Assembly: GCF_003287285.1 (NCBI RefSeq)
Contig: NZ_QMIG01000020.1
Location: forward strand, 33,431-97,430
Origin: Phytoactinopolyspora halophila
GTDB lineage: Bacteria > Actinomycetota > Actinomycetes > Jiangellales > Jiangellaceae
Direction: 5' to 3'
Length of the DNA: 64,000 nt
Of the stretch, positions 39,993 to 49,562 are shown one piece after another. Positions within the stretch are counted from its first letter, which is position 1. Each line of letters opens with the position of its first letter. The translations under genes were made by a program, and so were the position numbers. The notes beneath the pieces are model-generated. The model did not search any database. It saw only the letters and a list, made by a program, of their open reading frames with translations, and was not told where the DNA came from.

Positions 39993-40008
39993 TGTGACGG
40001 GATTCACG
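39993..40008. promoter_or_regulatory. CRP-type site 2
   Basis: TGTGA-CGGGAT-TCACG, one mismatch from the consensus, centred 39 bp from site 1. It lies 173 bp before the M23 peptidase start. Confidence 0.65.
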
Positions 40009-40180
40009 TGCACATGCATATCCATGCAGGTCACGGCAAGGTTACGAACGCGAAGCACGCCTCGCGGTGCGATGCCGCTGGACACACGCCCTGACAAAGT
40101 CGGCCGAGTCATTTGTGGTGACCCACTGGAAACCGCTATCGTCCCCACGTCTGTAGATCCCCGTCGGAAGGTTCATCAGC

Positions 40181-40918
40181 GTGTCGAGACGTTCCGGTAG
40201 CGGTCGACACCGTCGCCGCAGGCACGTCACCGTTCCCTCCGTCATGGGTTCGGTCGCCATGTGCGCCGCCGCGTCGGGCGCACTCGCCGTCTCTCCGGCA
40301 GCCAGCTCCGACGTGAGCGCGACCGGGCAACCGCTCGAAGCCGTTCCCAACCGGCCGATGACCACCGTGTCCGACTCCGGGGCACTGGACACGATCTCCG
40401 CCGCCGGCCAATCGCTCACCTCAGAGGCGAGCGAGACCGCCAACGAGGCACACAACGGCATCCTCGAGCAGCAACGTCGCGAAGCTGCCGAGGAAGCTGC
40501 CCGCGCCGAGCGCGAAGCCCGCCGCTGGGTGAGCCCGTTGACGGCGAACTACCGCGTCAGCGCCGGATTCGGCTCTACCGGCCGGATGTGGTCCCGCGGA
40601 CACGAAGGTGTGGACCTCTCCGCCTCCCAAGGATCCGAGGTGCGGGCACTGTCCCGCGGCGAGATCATCTTCGCTGGCTGGGACGGCCCGTATGGAAACA
40701 AGATCGCCATCCGGCACTGGGACGGCACCGTGAGCTGGTACGCCCACCTGTCCCGGATCGTGCAGGCCTCGGGAAGCGTCGAGCCGGGCACCGTGATCGG
40801 CCGGGTGGGTTCCACCGGAAACAGCACCGGACCCCACCTGCACCTCGAGATCCGGCCCGGTAACGGTGCGCCGGTCAACCCCCGCACCTGGCTTGCCGAG
40901 CAGGGATTGAATCTCTGA
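40181..40918 (+). CDS. Secreted M23 (LytM-type) peptidoglycan endopeptidase
   Basis: Exported zinc metallopeptidase of 245 residues that should cut peptidoglycan cross-bridges. It has an Arg-rich N-terminus and hydrophobic signal segment (about 17-43), a Glu/Arg/Ala coiled coil (about 82-115), then the M23 domain (118-240) with ligands H141 and D145 in HEGVD and H219/H221 in HLHLE, plus H189. All catalytic residues are present, so it is likely active. GTG 40181 is preceded by GAAGG. Two CRP-type sites lie upstream. It is a single-gene unit, convergent with the ABC-F gene. Confidence 0.92.
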   Translation: MSRRSGSGRHRRRRHVTVPSVMGSVAMCAAASGALAVSPAASSDVSATGQPLEAVPNRPMTTVSDSGALDTISAAGQSLTSEASETANEAHNGILEQQRREAAEEAARAEREARRWVSPLTANYRVSAGFGSTGRMWSRGHEGVDLSASQGSEVRALSRGEIIFAGWDGPYGNKIAIRHWDGTVSWYAHLSRIVQASGSVEPGTVIGRVGSTGNSTGPHLHLEIRPGNGAPVNPRTWLAEQGLNL

Positions 40919-40983
40919 GCGTCTAGCCGCCCTGCCGCCCGCCCGACGTCGTCATGGAGAGCTGAACCCGCGCTTATCAGCGC

Positions 40984-42792
40984 CTACCCGACCTCGTCGG
41001 CCAGCACCATCCAGCGCTCTTCCAGCTCCGAGCGCTTCTCGTCCACCTCGCGGAGCGACGCATTCAGCTCCCGAAGTTTCTCGTGATCCGTCGCGTGCTC
41101 CGCCAACTGTGCATGCAGCTCCTCCGCACGCCGGGTCAGCTTCTCCACTTCGCGCTCGATCTTCGCCAGCTCCTTGCGCGCCGCACGCGCTTCGCCACGC
41201 CGCTCCCGGTTCGAACCGGTGTCGGCGGTAGCCGACGACGTCGACGCCGCCAACCCCGCGATGGTTCCGCTGCCCGCAGCACCCGCGCCGTCATCGGCAC
41301 TGCGCAGCCACTCCAGATACTCGTCCACCCCACCCGGCACGTGCACCAACCGTCCGTCACCGAGCAGCGCCCAGATCGCATCGGTAGCCCGCTCCAGGAA
41401 CCACCGATCATGGCTGACCACTACAAGCGTTCCTGGCCAGCCGTCGAGGAGGTCCTCCAGGACGGTCAGCGTCTCGACGTCGAGATCGTTGGTGGGCTCG
41501 TCGAGCAGGAGAACGTTCGGCTCCCCCATGAGAAGCCGCAGCAACTGAAGCCGCCGGCGCTCGCCTCCGGAGAGGTCGCCGACCGGCGTCCACCGGCGCT
41601 GGCCGGTGAACCCGAACCGTTCGAGCATCTGACTCGCCGTCGACGTCTCGCCGGATCCCAGGCGCACCTCCCTGCGGATCTCCTCCACGGCCTGGAGCAC
41701 GCGATTTCGCGGGTCGAGTTCGACGACTTCCTGCGAAAGGTGAGCACTCACCACGGTCTTGCCGACCTTGACCCGTCCACGCGTCGGGTCCAGACTTCCG
41801 TCGAGCAGGCGCAACAGGCTGGTCTTCCCCGATCCATTGATGCCGACGAGGCCCACCCGATCTCCCGGGCCCAGCCGCCACGTGACGTCGTCGAGAACGA
41901 GAGTTCCACCCCGTTCGAGAGTGACGTCCTCGACATCGAGGACGCTCTTGCCCAGCCTGGTCGTCGCCATGCGGGTGAGCTCGTACCGATCACGCGGGGG
42001 CGGCTCGTTCTCGATCAGCGCGTTCGCCGCCTCCACCCGGAACTTCGGCTTGGACGTGCGCGCCGGTGGCCCGCGACGTAGCCATGCCAGCTCCTTGCGG
42101 AGCAGGTTCTGACGACGCGCCTCAGCGGCCGCCGCCATCCGTTCCCGCTCGGCCCGCGCGAGCACGTAGGTGGAATAGCCACCGTCGTAGGTGTAGACCG
42201 TGCGATCAGCAACCTCCCAGGTCGCCTGGCACACCGAATCGAGCACCCAGCGATCGTGCGACACGATGACAATCGCCCGGCCGCTCCTCCCCAGATGCCT
42301 GGTCAACCAGTCGATCGCTTCCACGTCGAGATGGTTCGTGGGCTCATCAAGCAGGAGAAGGTCGACATCGTCCACGAGCAGCCGCGCCAGCGCGACTCGC
42401 CGCCGCTCCCCACCGGACAGCGGCCCGACCACGCTGTCTCCGGAAAGCTGCGGCAACAGGTGCGACATCACGTCCCGGATTCGCGGATCCCCCGCCCACT
42501 CGTGCTCGGGCAAGTCCCCCACGACGCTCTGCCGCACAGTGGCGTCCGGGTCGAGATGATCCTCCTGGCCCAGGTGGCCGATCCGCAGCCCACCGGTGTG
42601 CGTCACCCGCCCGGCATCGGGCTGCTCGGCGCCGGAAAGCAGTCGCAGGAGCGTCGACTTGCCCCCGCCGTTGCGTCCGACGACACCGATGCGCTCGCCC
42701 CGGGCCACGCCCAAGGAGACAGCATCGAAGATCTGCTGGGTTCCATAAGTCAGCGATACAGTTTCGAGATTCACGAGATTTCGTGGCGCCAT
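40984..42792 (-). CDS. ABC-F family ATPase (Uup/EttA type)
   Basis: Soluble protein of 602 residues with two ATP-binding cassettes and no membrane part. Walker A motifs GRNGGGKST and GINGSGKTS, signatures LSGGERRRVALAR and LSGGERRRLQLLR, and both Walker B/D-loop regions LLLDEPTN are intact. The C-terminal Glu/Arg-rich coiled coil (about 525-600) is typical of Uup. ABC-F proteins act on the ribosome or on DNA branch structures; which applies here is unknown, and resistance should not be assumed. It follows ispE by 35 bp. Confidence 0.93.
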   Translation of the reverse strand: MAPRNLVNLETVSLTYGTQQIFDAVSLGVARGERIGVVGRNGGGKSTLLRLLSGAEQPDAGRVTHTGGLRIGHLGQEDHLDPDATVRQSVVGDLPEHEWAGDPRIRDVMSHLLPQLSGDSVVGPLSGGERRRVALARLLVDDVDLLLLDEPTNHLDVEAIDWLTRHLGRSGRAIVIVSHDRWVLDSVCQATWEVADRTVYTYDGGYSTYVLARAERERMAAAAEARRQNLLRKELAWLRRGPPARTSKPKFRVEAANALIENEPPPRDRYELTRMATTRLGKSVLDVEDVTLERGGTLVLDDVTWRLGPGDRVGLVGINGSGKTSLLRLLDGSLDPTRGRVKVGKTVVSAHLSQEVVELDPRNRVLQAVEEIRREVRLGSGETSTASQMLERFGFTGQRRWTPVGDLSGGERRRLQLLRLLMGEPNVLLLDEPTNDLDVETLTVLEDLLDGWPGTLVVVSHDRWFLERATDAIWALLGDGRLVHVPGGVDEYLEWLRSADDGAGAAGSGTIAGLAASTSSATADTGSNRERRGEARAARKELAKIEREVEKLTRRAEELHAQLAEHATDHEKLRELNASLREVDEKRSELEERWMVLADEVG

Positions 42793-42827
42793 GACACCTG
42801 CGAGTCTCTCACGTCACCAGGACGTAC

Positions 42828-43790
42828 TCAGAACGATGGAACTGCCGGGCCCGTAACGGGCTCCGCACTGGCACAGGCTCCGGCTGCCACGAGCGCTGCC
42901 GCGACATCGCGAGCGTGTGCCGCGCTCTCGACCAGGAACACGCATGTCGGGCCCGAGCCGGACACGATGCCGCCGAGCGCGCCCGCCGCATTTCCCGCCC
43001 GCAAGGTGTCTGCCAGAACCGGCCGCAATTCAAGTGCGGCCTCCTGAAGGTCGTTGGCCAGCAGCCCGCCGATCGTCCGGACATCTCCCCGCTCCAGCGC
43101 GGTCAACAACGACGCATCCACCGCCGGGTCTGCCGACTCCATCTCCCGCGCCGCACGCAACGCATCCAGCTGCCGGTACACGTCGGGCGTCGACAATCCT
43201 TCATCGGCGGCGGCAACCACCCAGTGCAGATCCCGTCCCACCGGCACCGGATCGAGTTGCTCACCTCGCCCCACACCGACTGCCGTACCGCCCACCAGCG
43301 CGAACGGAACGTCGCTACCCAGCTTCTGAGCGATGGGCAGGAGGCGAGCGACCGGCCAATCCAGTCCCCACAACTGGTTGCACGCCAAGAGTGTCCCGGC
43401 AGCATCCGCGCTGCCACCGGCCAAGCCAGCGGAGACCGGGATGCCCTTGTGGATGTGCAACCGAGCTCGCGGGGTCCTGCCGGCAGCCTTCGCCAGCGCG
43501 TCGATTGCCCGGATCGCCAGATTCGAGGCGTCGGCGGCAAGTCCGGACCCGTGAGGACCACCGATCGTCAAGAGCGGCCCATCGCCGCCCTCGTCCGTGA
43601 ACCGGCGCGAGAGATGGTCCGGGGGCTGGTCTGAGGGCTGGTCCGAGCCCACCTCGTCGCTCACGGTGACCTCGTCGTATAGCGATACTCCGTGAAACAC
43701 GGTAGTCAGCTCATGAAAGCCATCATCGCGCAGTGGTCCCACCCGGAGGGCGAGGTTGATTTTTGCTGGAACGCGGACACTCACCTGCAC
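42828..43790 (-). CDS. ispE: 4-Diphosphocytidyl-2-C-methyl-D-erythritol kinase
   Basis: GHMP kinase of the MEP isoprenoid pathway, about 320 residues. PAKINLALRVG at the N-terminus, the ATP-binding PVSAGLAGGSADAAGTLL loop and GSGPTCVFLVE near the C-terminus are diagnostic. The start is uncertain between GTG 43790 and GTG 43784; the frame extends to 43832 close to the long inverted repeat. The order rpfB-ksgA-ispE matches mycobacteria. Confidence 0.93.
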   Translation of the reverse strand: MQVSVRVPAKINLALRVGPLRDDGFHELTTVFHGVSLYDEVTVSDEVGSDQPSDQPPDHLSRRFTDEGGDGPLLTIGGPHGSGLAADASNLAIRAIDALAKAAGRTPRARLHIHKGIPVSAGLAGGSADAAGTLLACNQLWGLDWPVARLLPIAQKLGSDVPFALVGGTAVGVGRGEQLDPVPVGRDLHWVVAAADEGLSTPDVYRQLDALRAAREMESADPAVDASLLTALERGDVRTIGGLLANDLQEAALELRPVLADTLRAGNAAGALGGIVSGSGPTCVFLVESAAHARDVAAALVAAGACASAEPVTGPAVPSF

Positions 43791-43834
43791 GCGTGCGAGC
43801 CTATCCACCACCCACCCCCAACAACGCCCCACCC

Positions 43835-43924
43835 AGAATGATCATGTTTGGTACGTTTCCTCGGGCCGTAACACGTCTGCAGTCGTGTCATGGCCCGAGG
43901 AAACGTACCAAACATGATCATTCT
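43835..43924. repeat. Long inverted repeat (41-bp arms) after ksgA, dispersed repeat copy A
   Basis: Arms 43835-43875 and 43884-43924 pair at 39 of 41 positions around an 8-nt loop TCTGCAGT. The two mismatches are the GTA/CAT step. The ksgA stop codon (TGA of AATGATCATG) is inside the right arm. The 62 bp at 43860-43921 match 55060-55121 at 56 positions. It is probably a transcription end or RNase III-type hairpin and also a mobile-like or repetitive palindrome. Confidence 0.85.
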
Positions 43925-44784
43925 GAAAAGTGGGTGGCGAGGCGGGCGAAATCGTCGACGGACAGCTGCTCACCACGAGCCCGAGGGTCGATTCCCGACG
44001 CCACAAGCAGCTCTTCCGCTGCCGCCGCCGAGCCGGCCCAGCCACTCAACGCCGCCCGGAGCGTCTTGCGTCGCTGCGCGAACGCGGCCTCGATCACCTG
44101 GAAGACGGCCGTGCGATCCACGCCCTTCGGGGGCGTGCGCCGGCGCAAGAGCACGAGCCCCGAATCGACGTTGGGCACCGGCCAGAATACCGTCCTGGAC
44201 ACGGAGCCCGCGTACGTCACCGTCGCGTACCACGCCGCCTTCACCGACGGCACGCCGTAGACACGCGAGCCAGGCGGAGCCGCGAGCCGCTCCGCCACCT
44301 CTTTCTGCACCATGACCAGAGCGCGATCCAGCGCGGGGAACGTCTCCAACATGTGCAGCAAGACGGGCACCGCGACGTTGTAGGGCAAGTTCGCCACCAG
44401 GGCCGTCGGCGCCCGGCCCGGCAGCTCGCCGAGCTCCAGGGCGTCCGCCCGCACGACGTCGAGCCGCCCGGAGAGTGCCGGCGCGTACGAAGCGACCGTG
44501 GACGGCAACGCATTCGCGAGCGTGGTATCCACCTCGACGGCCACCACATGTCCTGCTGCGGGCAACAGGGCCAGCGTCAGCGAGCCCAGCCCGGGACCGA
44601 CCTCGACCACGACATCGGACGGCTCAACCTCGGCCACGCGCACGATCCGCCGGACCGTGTTCGGATCGATGACGAAGTTCTGACCGAGCGTCTTCGTCGG
44701 CCGGAGCTCGAGTGCAGCCACCAGACGACGAACGTCCGCCGACCCCAGCATCCTGGAGTCGGCGGACGTCTCCTCGTTTCTCAC
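43918..44784 (-). CDS. ksgA: 16S rRNA dimethyladenosine transferase
   Basis: Dimethylates two adjacent adenines in helix 45 of 16S rRNA during 30S maturation. 288 residues: GQNFVIDP near 34, SAM motif [11 protein letters not shown] near 60, catalytic NLPYN. GTG 44784 may be leaderless: TATGCT stands 6 nt upstream and there is no clear ribosome site; an ATG 11 codons downstream is the alternative. Between rpfB (73 bp upstream) and ispE. Confidence 0.95.
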   Translation of the reverse strand: MRNEETSADSRMLGSADVRRLVAALELRPTKTLGQNFVIDPNTVRRIVRVAEVEPSDVVVEVGPGLGSLTLALLPAAGHVVAVEVDTTLANALPSTVASYAPALSGRLDVVRADALELGELPGRAPTALVANLPYNVAVPVLLHMLETFPALDRALVMVQKEVAERLAAPPGSRVYGVPSVKAAWYATVTYAGSVSRTVFWPVPNVDSGLVLLRRRTPPKGVDRTAVFQVIEAAFAQRRKTLRAALSGWAGSAAAAEELLVASGIDPRARGEQLSVDDFARLATHFSE

Positions 44785-44857
44785 ACCCCGAGCATAAGAC
44801 TGCCCGGATGGAGCTCAGGCGACAGTCTTCACCTCGTCAGCCTCGGCTTCGTCAGCG

Positions 44858-45988
44858 TCAGCTCGTCGGGAGACCCAGCTTGCGTGCACAAGCCGGCCAG
44901 TCACCGTAGTGGCCCCGAGCGTCTCGGACCTTCTCGGCGATGCGGATCTGCTCGGCCTTGCTGTTCTCGTGCGGGTATCCGGAACCGCCATAGGCCCGCC
45001 ACGTTTGCAGCGAGAACTGCAGGCCGCCGTAGTAGCCATTGCCGGTGTTGATCGACCAGTCTCCACCGGACTCGCACTGTGCCAGCCGGTCCCAGACGCC
45101 TCCGTCGACGTTATCGCCCCCGCCGTCGTCGTCCTCCTCGGGCTCGTTGGGCTCTTCCGGTTTGGTGCCCACGAGCACAACCTCGTCGACCGGTTCGGCC
45201 ACGACCTCCTCAGACAGGGTCTCCTCGTCTTCGAGCTCGCCGTCGATATAGGTCTTCTCGACCTTCCGCTCCATGAGACCCGTCTCACCCTCGGTCTCGA
45301 CCGTTGTGACGCCTTCGGTGAGAGAGTCGTCCTCCTCGCGCTTGGTGTCGTAGTCGAGCTCGACCTCGACGGTCTCGGTCTCGACGGTCACGCGTTTGAC
45401 CACGACCTCGTCCTCGTCGCTGAGCGTGGTGTCGAGCGAGGGCTCCACGATGTCCCGGTCTTCGAGCTCCACTTCGGAATCGGCGAGGACCTCCCGCACG
45501 GTCAGTGCCGTGGTGGTCAGCTCTTCCTCCTCGCCATCGGCGACGACGGTGATGTCCTTCGGGGTACGCACCTCGAAGTCCAGGCCGCTACGGTCGATGT
45601 CGCGCGAGCGGGCCACCGACAGGTCGGCGCCCTCGTCCCGGATGCCAAGCTCGGACAAGGCTTCGTCCACTGACAAGGCCGTGGTCCAGAACGTCTTCTC
45701 GACACCATCGACCGTCACGCTGACCTCTCGGCCGTGCCGAACGGTGATCTCGGTGCCGTCGTCGACCGTGCTGTCGACCGACGGAACGACCTCGTCGCGT
45801 GGGCTGACCTCGATCCCCTGGGCATCCAAGACATCGCCGACGCTACCGGCGAATGTGTGGACGGTTTCCGTCTCGCCGTCGACGGTGAGCGCTACAGCGT
45901 TGTTGAACGTCATGTATGCGACGCCACCCCCGACCAGGGCGGTGACGACGCTCGCGTTGATAGCGATCGTCTTGATGGACGGACGCAC
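44858..45988 (-). CDS. rpfB: Resuscitation-promoting factor RpfB (DUF348-G5-Rpf)
   Basis: Secreted or membrane-anchored muralytic enzyme that helps dormant cells regrow. 376 residues from GTG 45988 (AGGAG 4 bases upstream; the open frame to 46033 lacks support). Order: one N-terminal hydrophobic segment (about 8-28), three DUF348 repeats (about 30-205), a G5 domain (about 205-285), an acidic linker, and the transglycosylase-like Rpf domain in the last 80 residues. The catalytic Glu lies in CESGG, and a second conserved Cys follows in WPACARKLG. It shares its neighbourhood (tatD, ksgA, ispE) with mycobacterial rpfB. Confidence 0.95.
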   Translation of the reverse strand: MRPSIKTIAINASVVTALVGGGVAYMTFNNAVALTVDGETETVHTFAGSVGDVLDAQGIEVSPRDEVVPSVDSTVDDGTEITVRHGREVSVTVDGVEKTFWTTALSVDEALSELGIRDEGADLSVARSRDIDRSGLDFEVRTPKDITVVADGEEEELTTTALTVREVLADSEVELEDRDIVEPSLDTTLSDEDEVVVKRVTVETETVEVELDYDTKREEDDSLTEGVTTVETEGETGLMERKVEKTYIDGELEDEETLSEEVVAEPVDEVVLVGTKPEEPNEPEEDDDGGGDNVDGGVWDRLAQCESGGDWSINTGNGYYGGLQFSLQTWRAYGGSGYPHENSKAEQIRIAEKVRDARGHYGDWPACARKLGLPTS

Positions 45989-46405
45989 GGTACTCCTGAT
46001 GTCGAGCCTCCCGGGCACGGGGCAGCGGCGCACACAGTTGTGCCCGGGTTGTCAGCCTCACCCGGGGGTGAGGCTGGCGCCTCAGCTTACTGCTGCGCCA
46101 CCCGGAGTTCCCCGACCCCGGCTAACAATCACGAAACGATAACGTAGTTGGGCTCGGGTGCCAAGCTCAACACTCGAATACTTGTGGAAAGTTTGTGGAA
46201 AACCCCCTCACCTGCGATCACATGGCACGAGTCGCGGCACACATCACGAGCACGCCGCCCAAGATCATACCGTTCGCGACGTTCACCCCTTTTAGCCCAC
46301 AAACCGGCACTGCGCTGCATTGATAGGAACTTTACCGGGAGAAACAGATCAACAATACGTCTGATAGCATCGCTTCTGCGCTGCTACATCGCGACGTGAC
46401 GCAAA
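45989..46405 (-). other. rpfB leader and upstream region, no gene
   Basis: A 417-bp spacer after tatD. It holds a promoter (next entry), a leader of about 145 nt with a strong hairpin (CAGCCTCAC/GTGAGGCTG, 46053-46076), and two direct repeats TGTGGAAA at 46183-46190 and 46194-46201, 11 bp apart, just upstream of the -35. I looked for a cyclic-di-AMP (ydaO) riboswitch, which controls rpf genes in streptomycetes, and did not find its conserved blocks. Confidence 0.5.
46141..46170 (-). promoter_or_regulatory. rpfB promoter candidate
   Basis: Minus strand: TTGAGC (46170-46165), 18-bp spacer, TACGTT (46146-46141); expected start near 46134. This gives a leader of about 145 nt with a hairpin before the GTG start. 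Confidence 0.5.
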
Positions 46406-47296
46406 TCACCAAGTTTCGAATGCACGATCCGTGTTTTCCTGGATCGTTGCGCACACCGATTCGAGGTCCCGGTCGAGCACCTCCGCGATCGCGCGCACCG
46501 TGAGCGGAACCAGATAAGACGCGTTCGGCCGCCCCCGATACGGGTGCGGAGTCAGGTATGGAGCATCGGTCTCCACCAAGATCTGCTCCAGTGGTGCCTC
46601 CCGCAGGGCGGCCCGTAGCGCGTCGGCATTCTTGAACGTCACCGTGCCGGCGAACGAGAGGAACCAGCCCCGTTCCGCGCAGTGCCGGGCCATCGCCGCA
46701 TCGCCGGAGAAGCAATGGAAGATCACCCGGTCGGGCACGTCGACATCGTCCAGCACTCGCAAGATCTCGTCGTGCGCGTCCCGGTCGTGGATGGCCAATG
46801 CCAGGCCGCGCCGCCGCGCGATCTCGATATGTGCGCGAAACGACTCTTCCTGTGCCTGATACCCGTCGGGGCCGGTGCGGAAGTGGTCGAGGCCGGACTC
46901 GCCTACTCCGCGGACCCGGTCGCTCGACCCGGCGATCCGGTCAATCTCCGCCAGCGTGGCGTCGAGTTCGCCCGCGGCTGCCAGCCGTGGCGCCTCGTTC
47001 GGGTGTACCGCAACGGTCGCGACGACGTTGGAGAAGCGCTCCGCCGCCTCGACGGCCCAGCCCGATGTCGGCAGGTCGACGCCCACCTGCACGACACGCG
47101 AGACACCGACACGTTCCGCCGCGGCCAGCGCCTCCTCCGGGCCGAACCCCCCGTCGTTGTCACCGTCGCCGTCGGCGATGTCCATGTGGCAATGGGTGTC
47201 GGTGACCGGCAACGGCAGTGGCTCAGGCGCGGGCGGACGGCGGCGATCCCGCCTCCGCCCGTCCTCCGTCGTCTCCGATCGTCGCAAGCGGTTCAT
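46406..47296 (-). CDS. tatD: TatD-family metal-dependent hydrolase (DNase)
   Basis: TIM-barrel deoxyribonuclease of the amidohydrolase superfamily, 296 residues. Metal ligands: DTHCHMD at the N-terminus, Glu in GVGESGLDH, His in LAIHDRDAHDE and FHCFSGD, Asp in ETDAPYL. The start is ATG 47296 with GAGGAGG 10 bases upstream; the first 35 residues are a basic tail not conserved in the family. It lies 209 bp after metG and before rpfB. Confidence 0.93.
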   Translation of the reverse strand: MNRLRRSETTEDGRRRDRRRPPAPEPLPLPVTDTHCHMDIADGDGDNDGGFGPEEALAAAERVGVSRVVQVGVDLPTSGWAVEAAERFSNVVATVAVHPNEAPRLAAAGELDATLAEIDRIAGSSDRVRGVGESGLDHFRTGPDGYQAQEESFRAHIEIARRRGLALAIHDRDAHDEILRVLDDVDVPDRVIFHCFSGDAAMARHCAERGWFLSFAGTVTFKNADALRAALREAPLEQILVETDAPYLTPHPYRGRPNASYLVPLTVRAIAEVLDRDLESVCATIQENTDRAFETW

Positions 47297-47505
47297 CGGT
47301 GTCCGTGCCTCCTCGTCTATCAGCGGCAGCACTCGCTGCCGGCCGGGGACATGCACAGCACGCTACGACAGCACGCACGCGCCGCTTGCTGGCCCTCCAC
47401 CCTGCTGGTCTCCACGGGGCCACCGCGTCGCTACGCAGCGTGCGCACGTACGGCAAGCTCCACCCGTCGCAAATGACAGGCTCCACCCGTCACGCACGGG
47501 CTGTT

Positions 47506-49335
47506 TCAGCCGGCGCGCTCCTCCAAGCGGGCGAGCTCGTCGTCGACGACGGACGTGTCGAGCTTGGTGAAGACCGGCGCCGGTGCATCAATCCGGGTGC
47601 CGGGCGTCACCGGCTCGGATTCCCACCGGCCTTCGCCCCGCTCCTCGTCGAGCATGAGTACCGGGTAGGCGGTACCGCCGTCGAGATCGTCCACCTCGTG
47701 TACGGCTGGCCGATCGGTCAGGCGCCCCGACCGGCCCAGCAGCTCGTGCACCCGCTGCGCCGAATGCGGCAGGAAGGGCGAGAGTATCCGATTGCAATCG
47801 TCCACCGCCTGCGCGGCGACGTGCAGGACGCTCTTCATCCGCTCCGGATCCTCGTTCTTCAGCTTCCACGGTGCCTGCTGCGACAGGTAGGCATTGGCTT
47901 CGCCGACGACGCGCATCGCCTCACCGATCGCCGCCTTCTGCCGATGCTGTTCGAGCAGGCCGCCGACGGTGTCGAACCCTTCTCGGGTGGTGCGCAGCAG
48001 CGTGTGATCCGCGTCCGTGAGCTCCCCCGGCTCGGGAATGGCACCGAGGTTCTTGGCGATCATCGACGTCGTCCGGTTCACCAGGTTTCCCCACCCGGCC
48101 ACGAGTTCATCGTTGTTGCGGCGGACGAACTCGGACCAGGTGAAATCGGAGTCCTGGTTCTCCGGACCGGCCACGGCGATGAAGTACCGCAGCGCGTCGG
48201 CGTCGTAGCGGGAGAGGAAGTCGTTGACGTAGATGACCACGCCGCGCGACGAGGAGAACTTCCGGCCTTCCATCGTGAGGAACTCGCTGGACACGATCTC
48301 CGTGGGCAGCTGTAGCGGACCGAGCGGGCCCGGCGTTCCGTTCTTGGCGCCCTGCCCGTTGTATCCGAGCAGCTCGGCAGGCCAGATCTGGGAATGGAAG
48401 GTGATGTTGTCCTTGCCCATGAAGTAGTAGGAATACGCTTCGGGATCGCACCACCACGCACGCCATTCGTCGCCGGAACCCGTGCGCCGGGCCCATTCGA
48501 TCGAGGCCGAGAGGTAGCCGATGACGGCATCGAACCACACGTACAAGCGCTTGTTCGCGTTCTCTTCCCAGCCGGGCAAGGGCACCGGCACGCCCCAGTC
48601 GATGTCTCGCGTCATCGCCCGTGGGCGCAGATCCTCCAGCAGGTTCAGGCTGAACCTCATCACGTTCGGCCGCCAGGCACCCTGGTCGGCGCGGTTCTGC
48701 AGCCACGAACCGAGCGCGTCGGCCAACGCCGGAAGATCAAGGAAAAAGTGCTCGGTTTCCACGAACTTCGGCGCCTCGCCGTTGATCCGCGAACGCGGGT
48801 TCTTCAAATCCGTCGGATCGAGCTGGTTTCCGCAGTTGTCGCACTGGTCGCCGCGCGCGCCGTCGTACCCGCAAATGGGGCAGGTGCCCTCGATGAAACG
48901 ATCGGGCAGCGTGCGGCCGGTCGACGGCGAGATGGCGCCCTGCGTGGTCTGCTCGATCATGTAGCCGTTGCGATGCAGCGTCTTGAAGATCTCCTGCGCG
49001 ACGGAGTAATGGTTGCGCGTCGTCGTCCGGGTGAACAGGTCATACGACAGGCCGAGGTTGTGCAGGTCGTCGACGATGACGCGATTGTACTGATCGGCGA
49101 GCTGCCGCGCGCTGACCTGCTCCTGTTCGGCCTGGACCAGGATCGGCGTGCCGTGCTCGTCTGTCCCGCTGATCATCAATACATCGTGCCCCGCCATGCG
49201 CATATACCGGCTGAAGACGTCGGACGGGACACCGAAACCGGATACGTGGCCGATGTGGCGCGGCCCGTTCGCGTACGGCCACGCTACGGCGGTAAGCACA
49301 TGACGACTGGACATGCCGTCGATCGTAGTATCCAT
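47506..49335 (-). CDS. metG: Methionyl-tRNA synthetase
   Basis: Class I synthetase of 609 residues. The HIGH motif lies in [11 protein letters not shown] (20-30). Zinc knuckle cysteines are in [19 protein letters not shown]. The KMSKS loop reads KFSSSRG, a variant known in the family. No C-terminal tRNA-binding (EMAP) domain is visible. ATG 49335 is used; ATG 49314, seven codons in, starts closer to the conserved region. Confidence 0.96.
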   Translation of the reverse strand: MDTTIDGMSSRHVLTAVAWPYANGPRHIGHVSGFGVPSDVFSRYMRMAGHDVLMISGTDEHGTPILVQAEQEQVSARQLADQYNRVIVDDLHNLGLSYDLFTRTTTRNHYSVAQEIFKTLHRNGYMIEQTTQGAISPSTGRTLPDRFIEGTCPICGYDGARGDQCDNCGNQLDPTDLKNPRSRINGEAPKFVETEHFFLDLPALADALGSWLQNRADQGAWRPNVMRFSLNLLEDLRPRAMTRDIDWGVPVPLPGWEENANKRLYVWFDAVIGYLSASIEWARRTGSGDEWRAWWCDPEAYSYYFMGKDNITFHSQIWPAELLGYNGQGAKNGTPGPLGPLQLPTEIVSSEFLTMEGRKFSSSRGVVIYVNDFLSRYDADALRYFIAVAGPENQDSDFTWSEFVRRNNDELVAGWGNLVNRTTSMIAKNLGAIPEPGELTDADHTLLRTTREGFDTVGGLLEQHRQKAAIGEAMRVVGEANAYLSQQAPWKLKNEDPERMKSVLHVAAQAVDDCNRILSPFLPHSAQRVHELLGRSGRLTDRPAVHEVDDLDGGTAYPVLMLDEERGEGRWESEPVTPGTRIDAPAPVFTKLDTSVVDDELARLEERAG

Positions 49336-49562
49336 GTGCGCGCACTCTCACCCGAGTTCCCCGCACGTGCGATCACGGTCCGGCATCGTGCCGACCGTGA
49401 CCGGACACGTGCCTGGTGAGCAGGTCCGTTCCGGTGCCGGGTGACCTACGCGGCCGCACCACGCACGCACCAAGCACACCGTCACACGAGGTGCTTCACT
49501 GCGAACAGTGGTCGGCGTGCAGCAACGCGCCGACCACCGGTAATCGGCATCGGCTCCCGCGG

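Noticed and set aside
39985..40180. ydaO-type riboswitch before the M23 peptidase gene
   Set aside because: No conserved riboswitch core is seen; the region has CRP-type sites instead.
40984..42792. Antibiotic resistance by the ABC-F protein
   Set aside because: The sequence looks like the housekeeping Uup type and no resistance context is present.
45989..46405. Cyclic-di-AMP (ydaO) riboswitch before rpfB
   Set aside because: The GGGGAAC-like stretch near 46110 is suggestive, but the other conserved blocks of the motif are not found on the minus strand.
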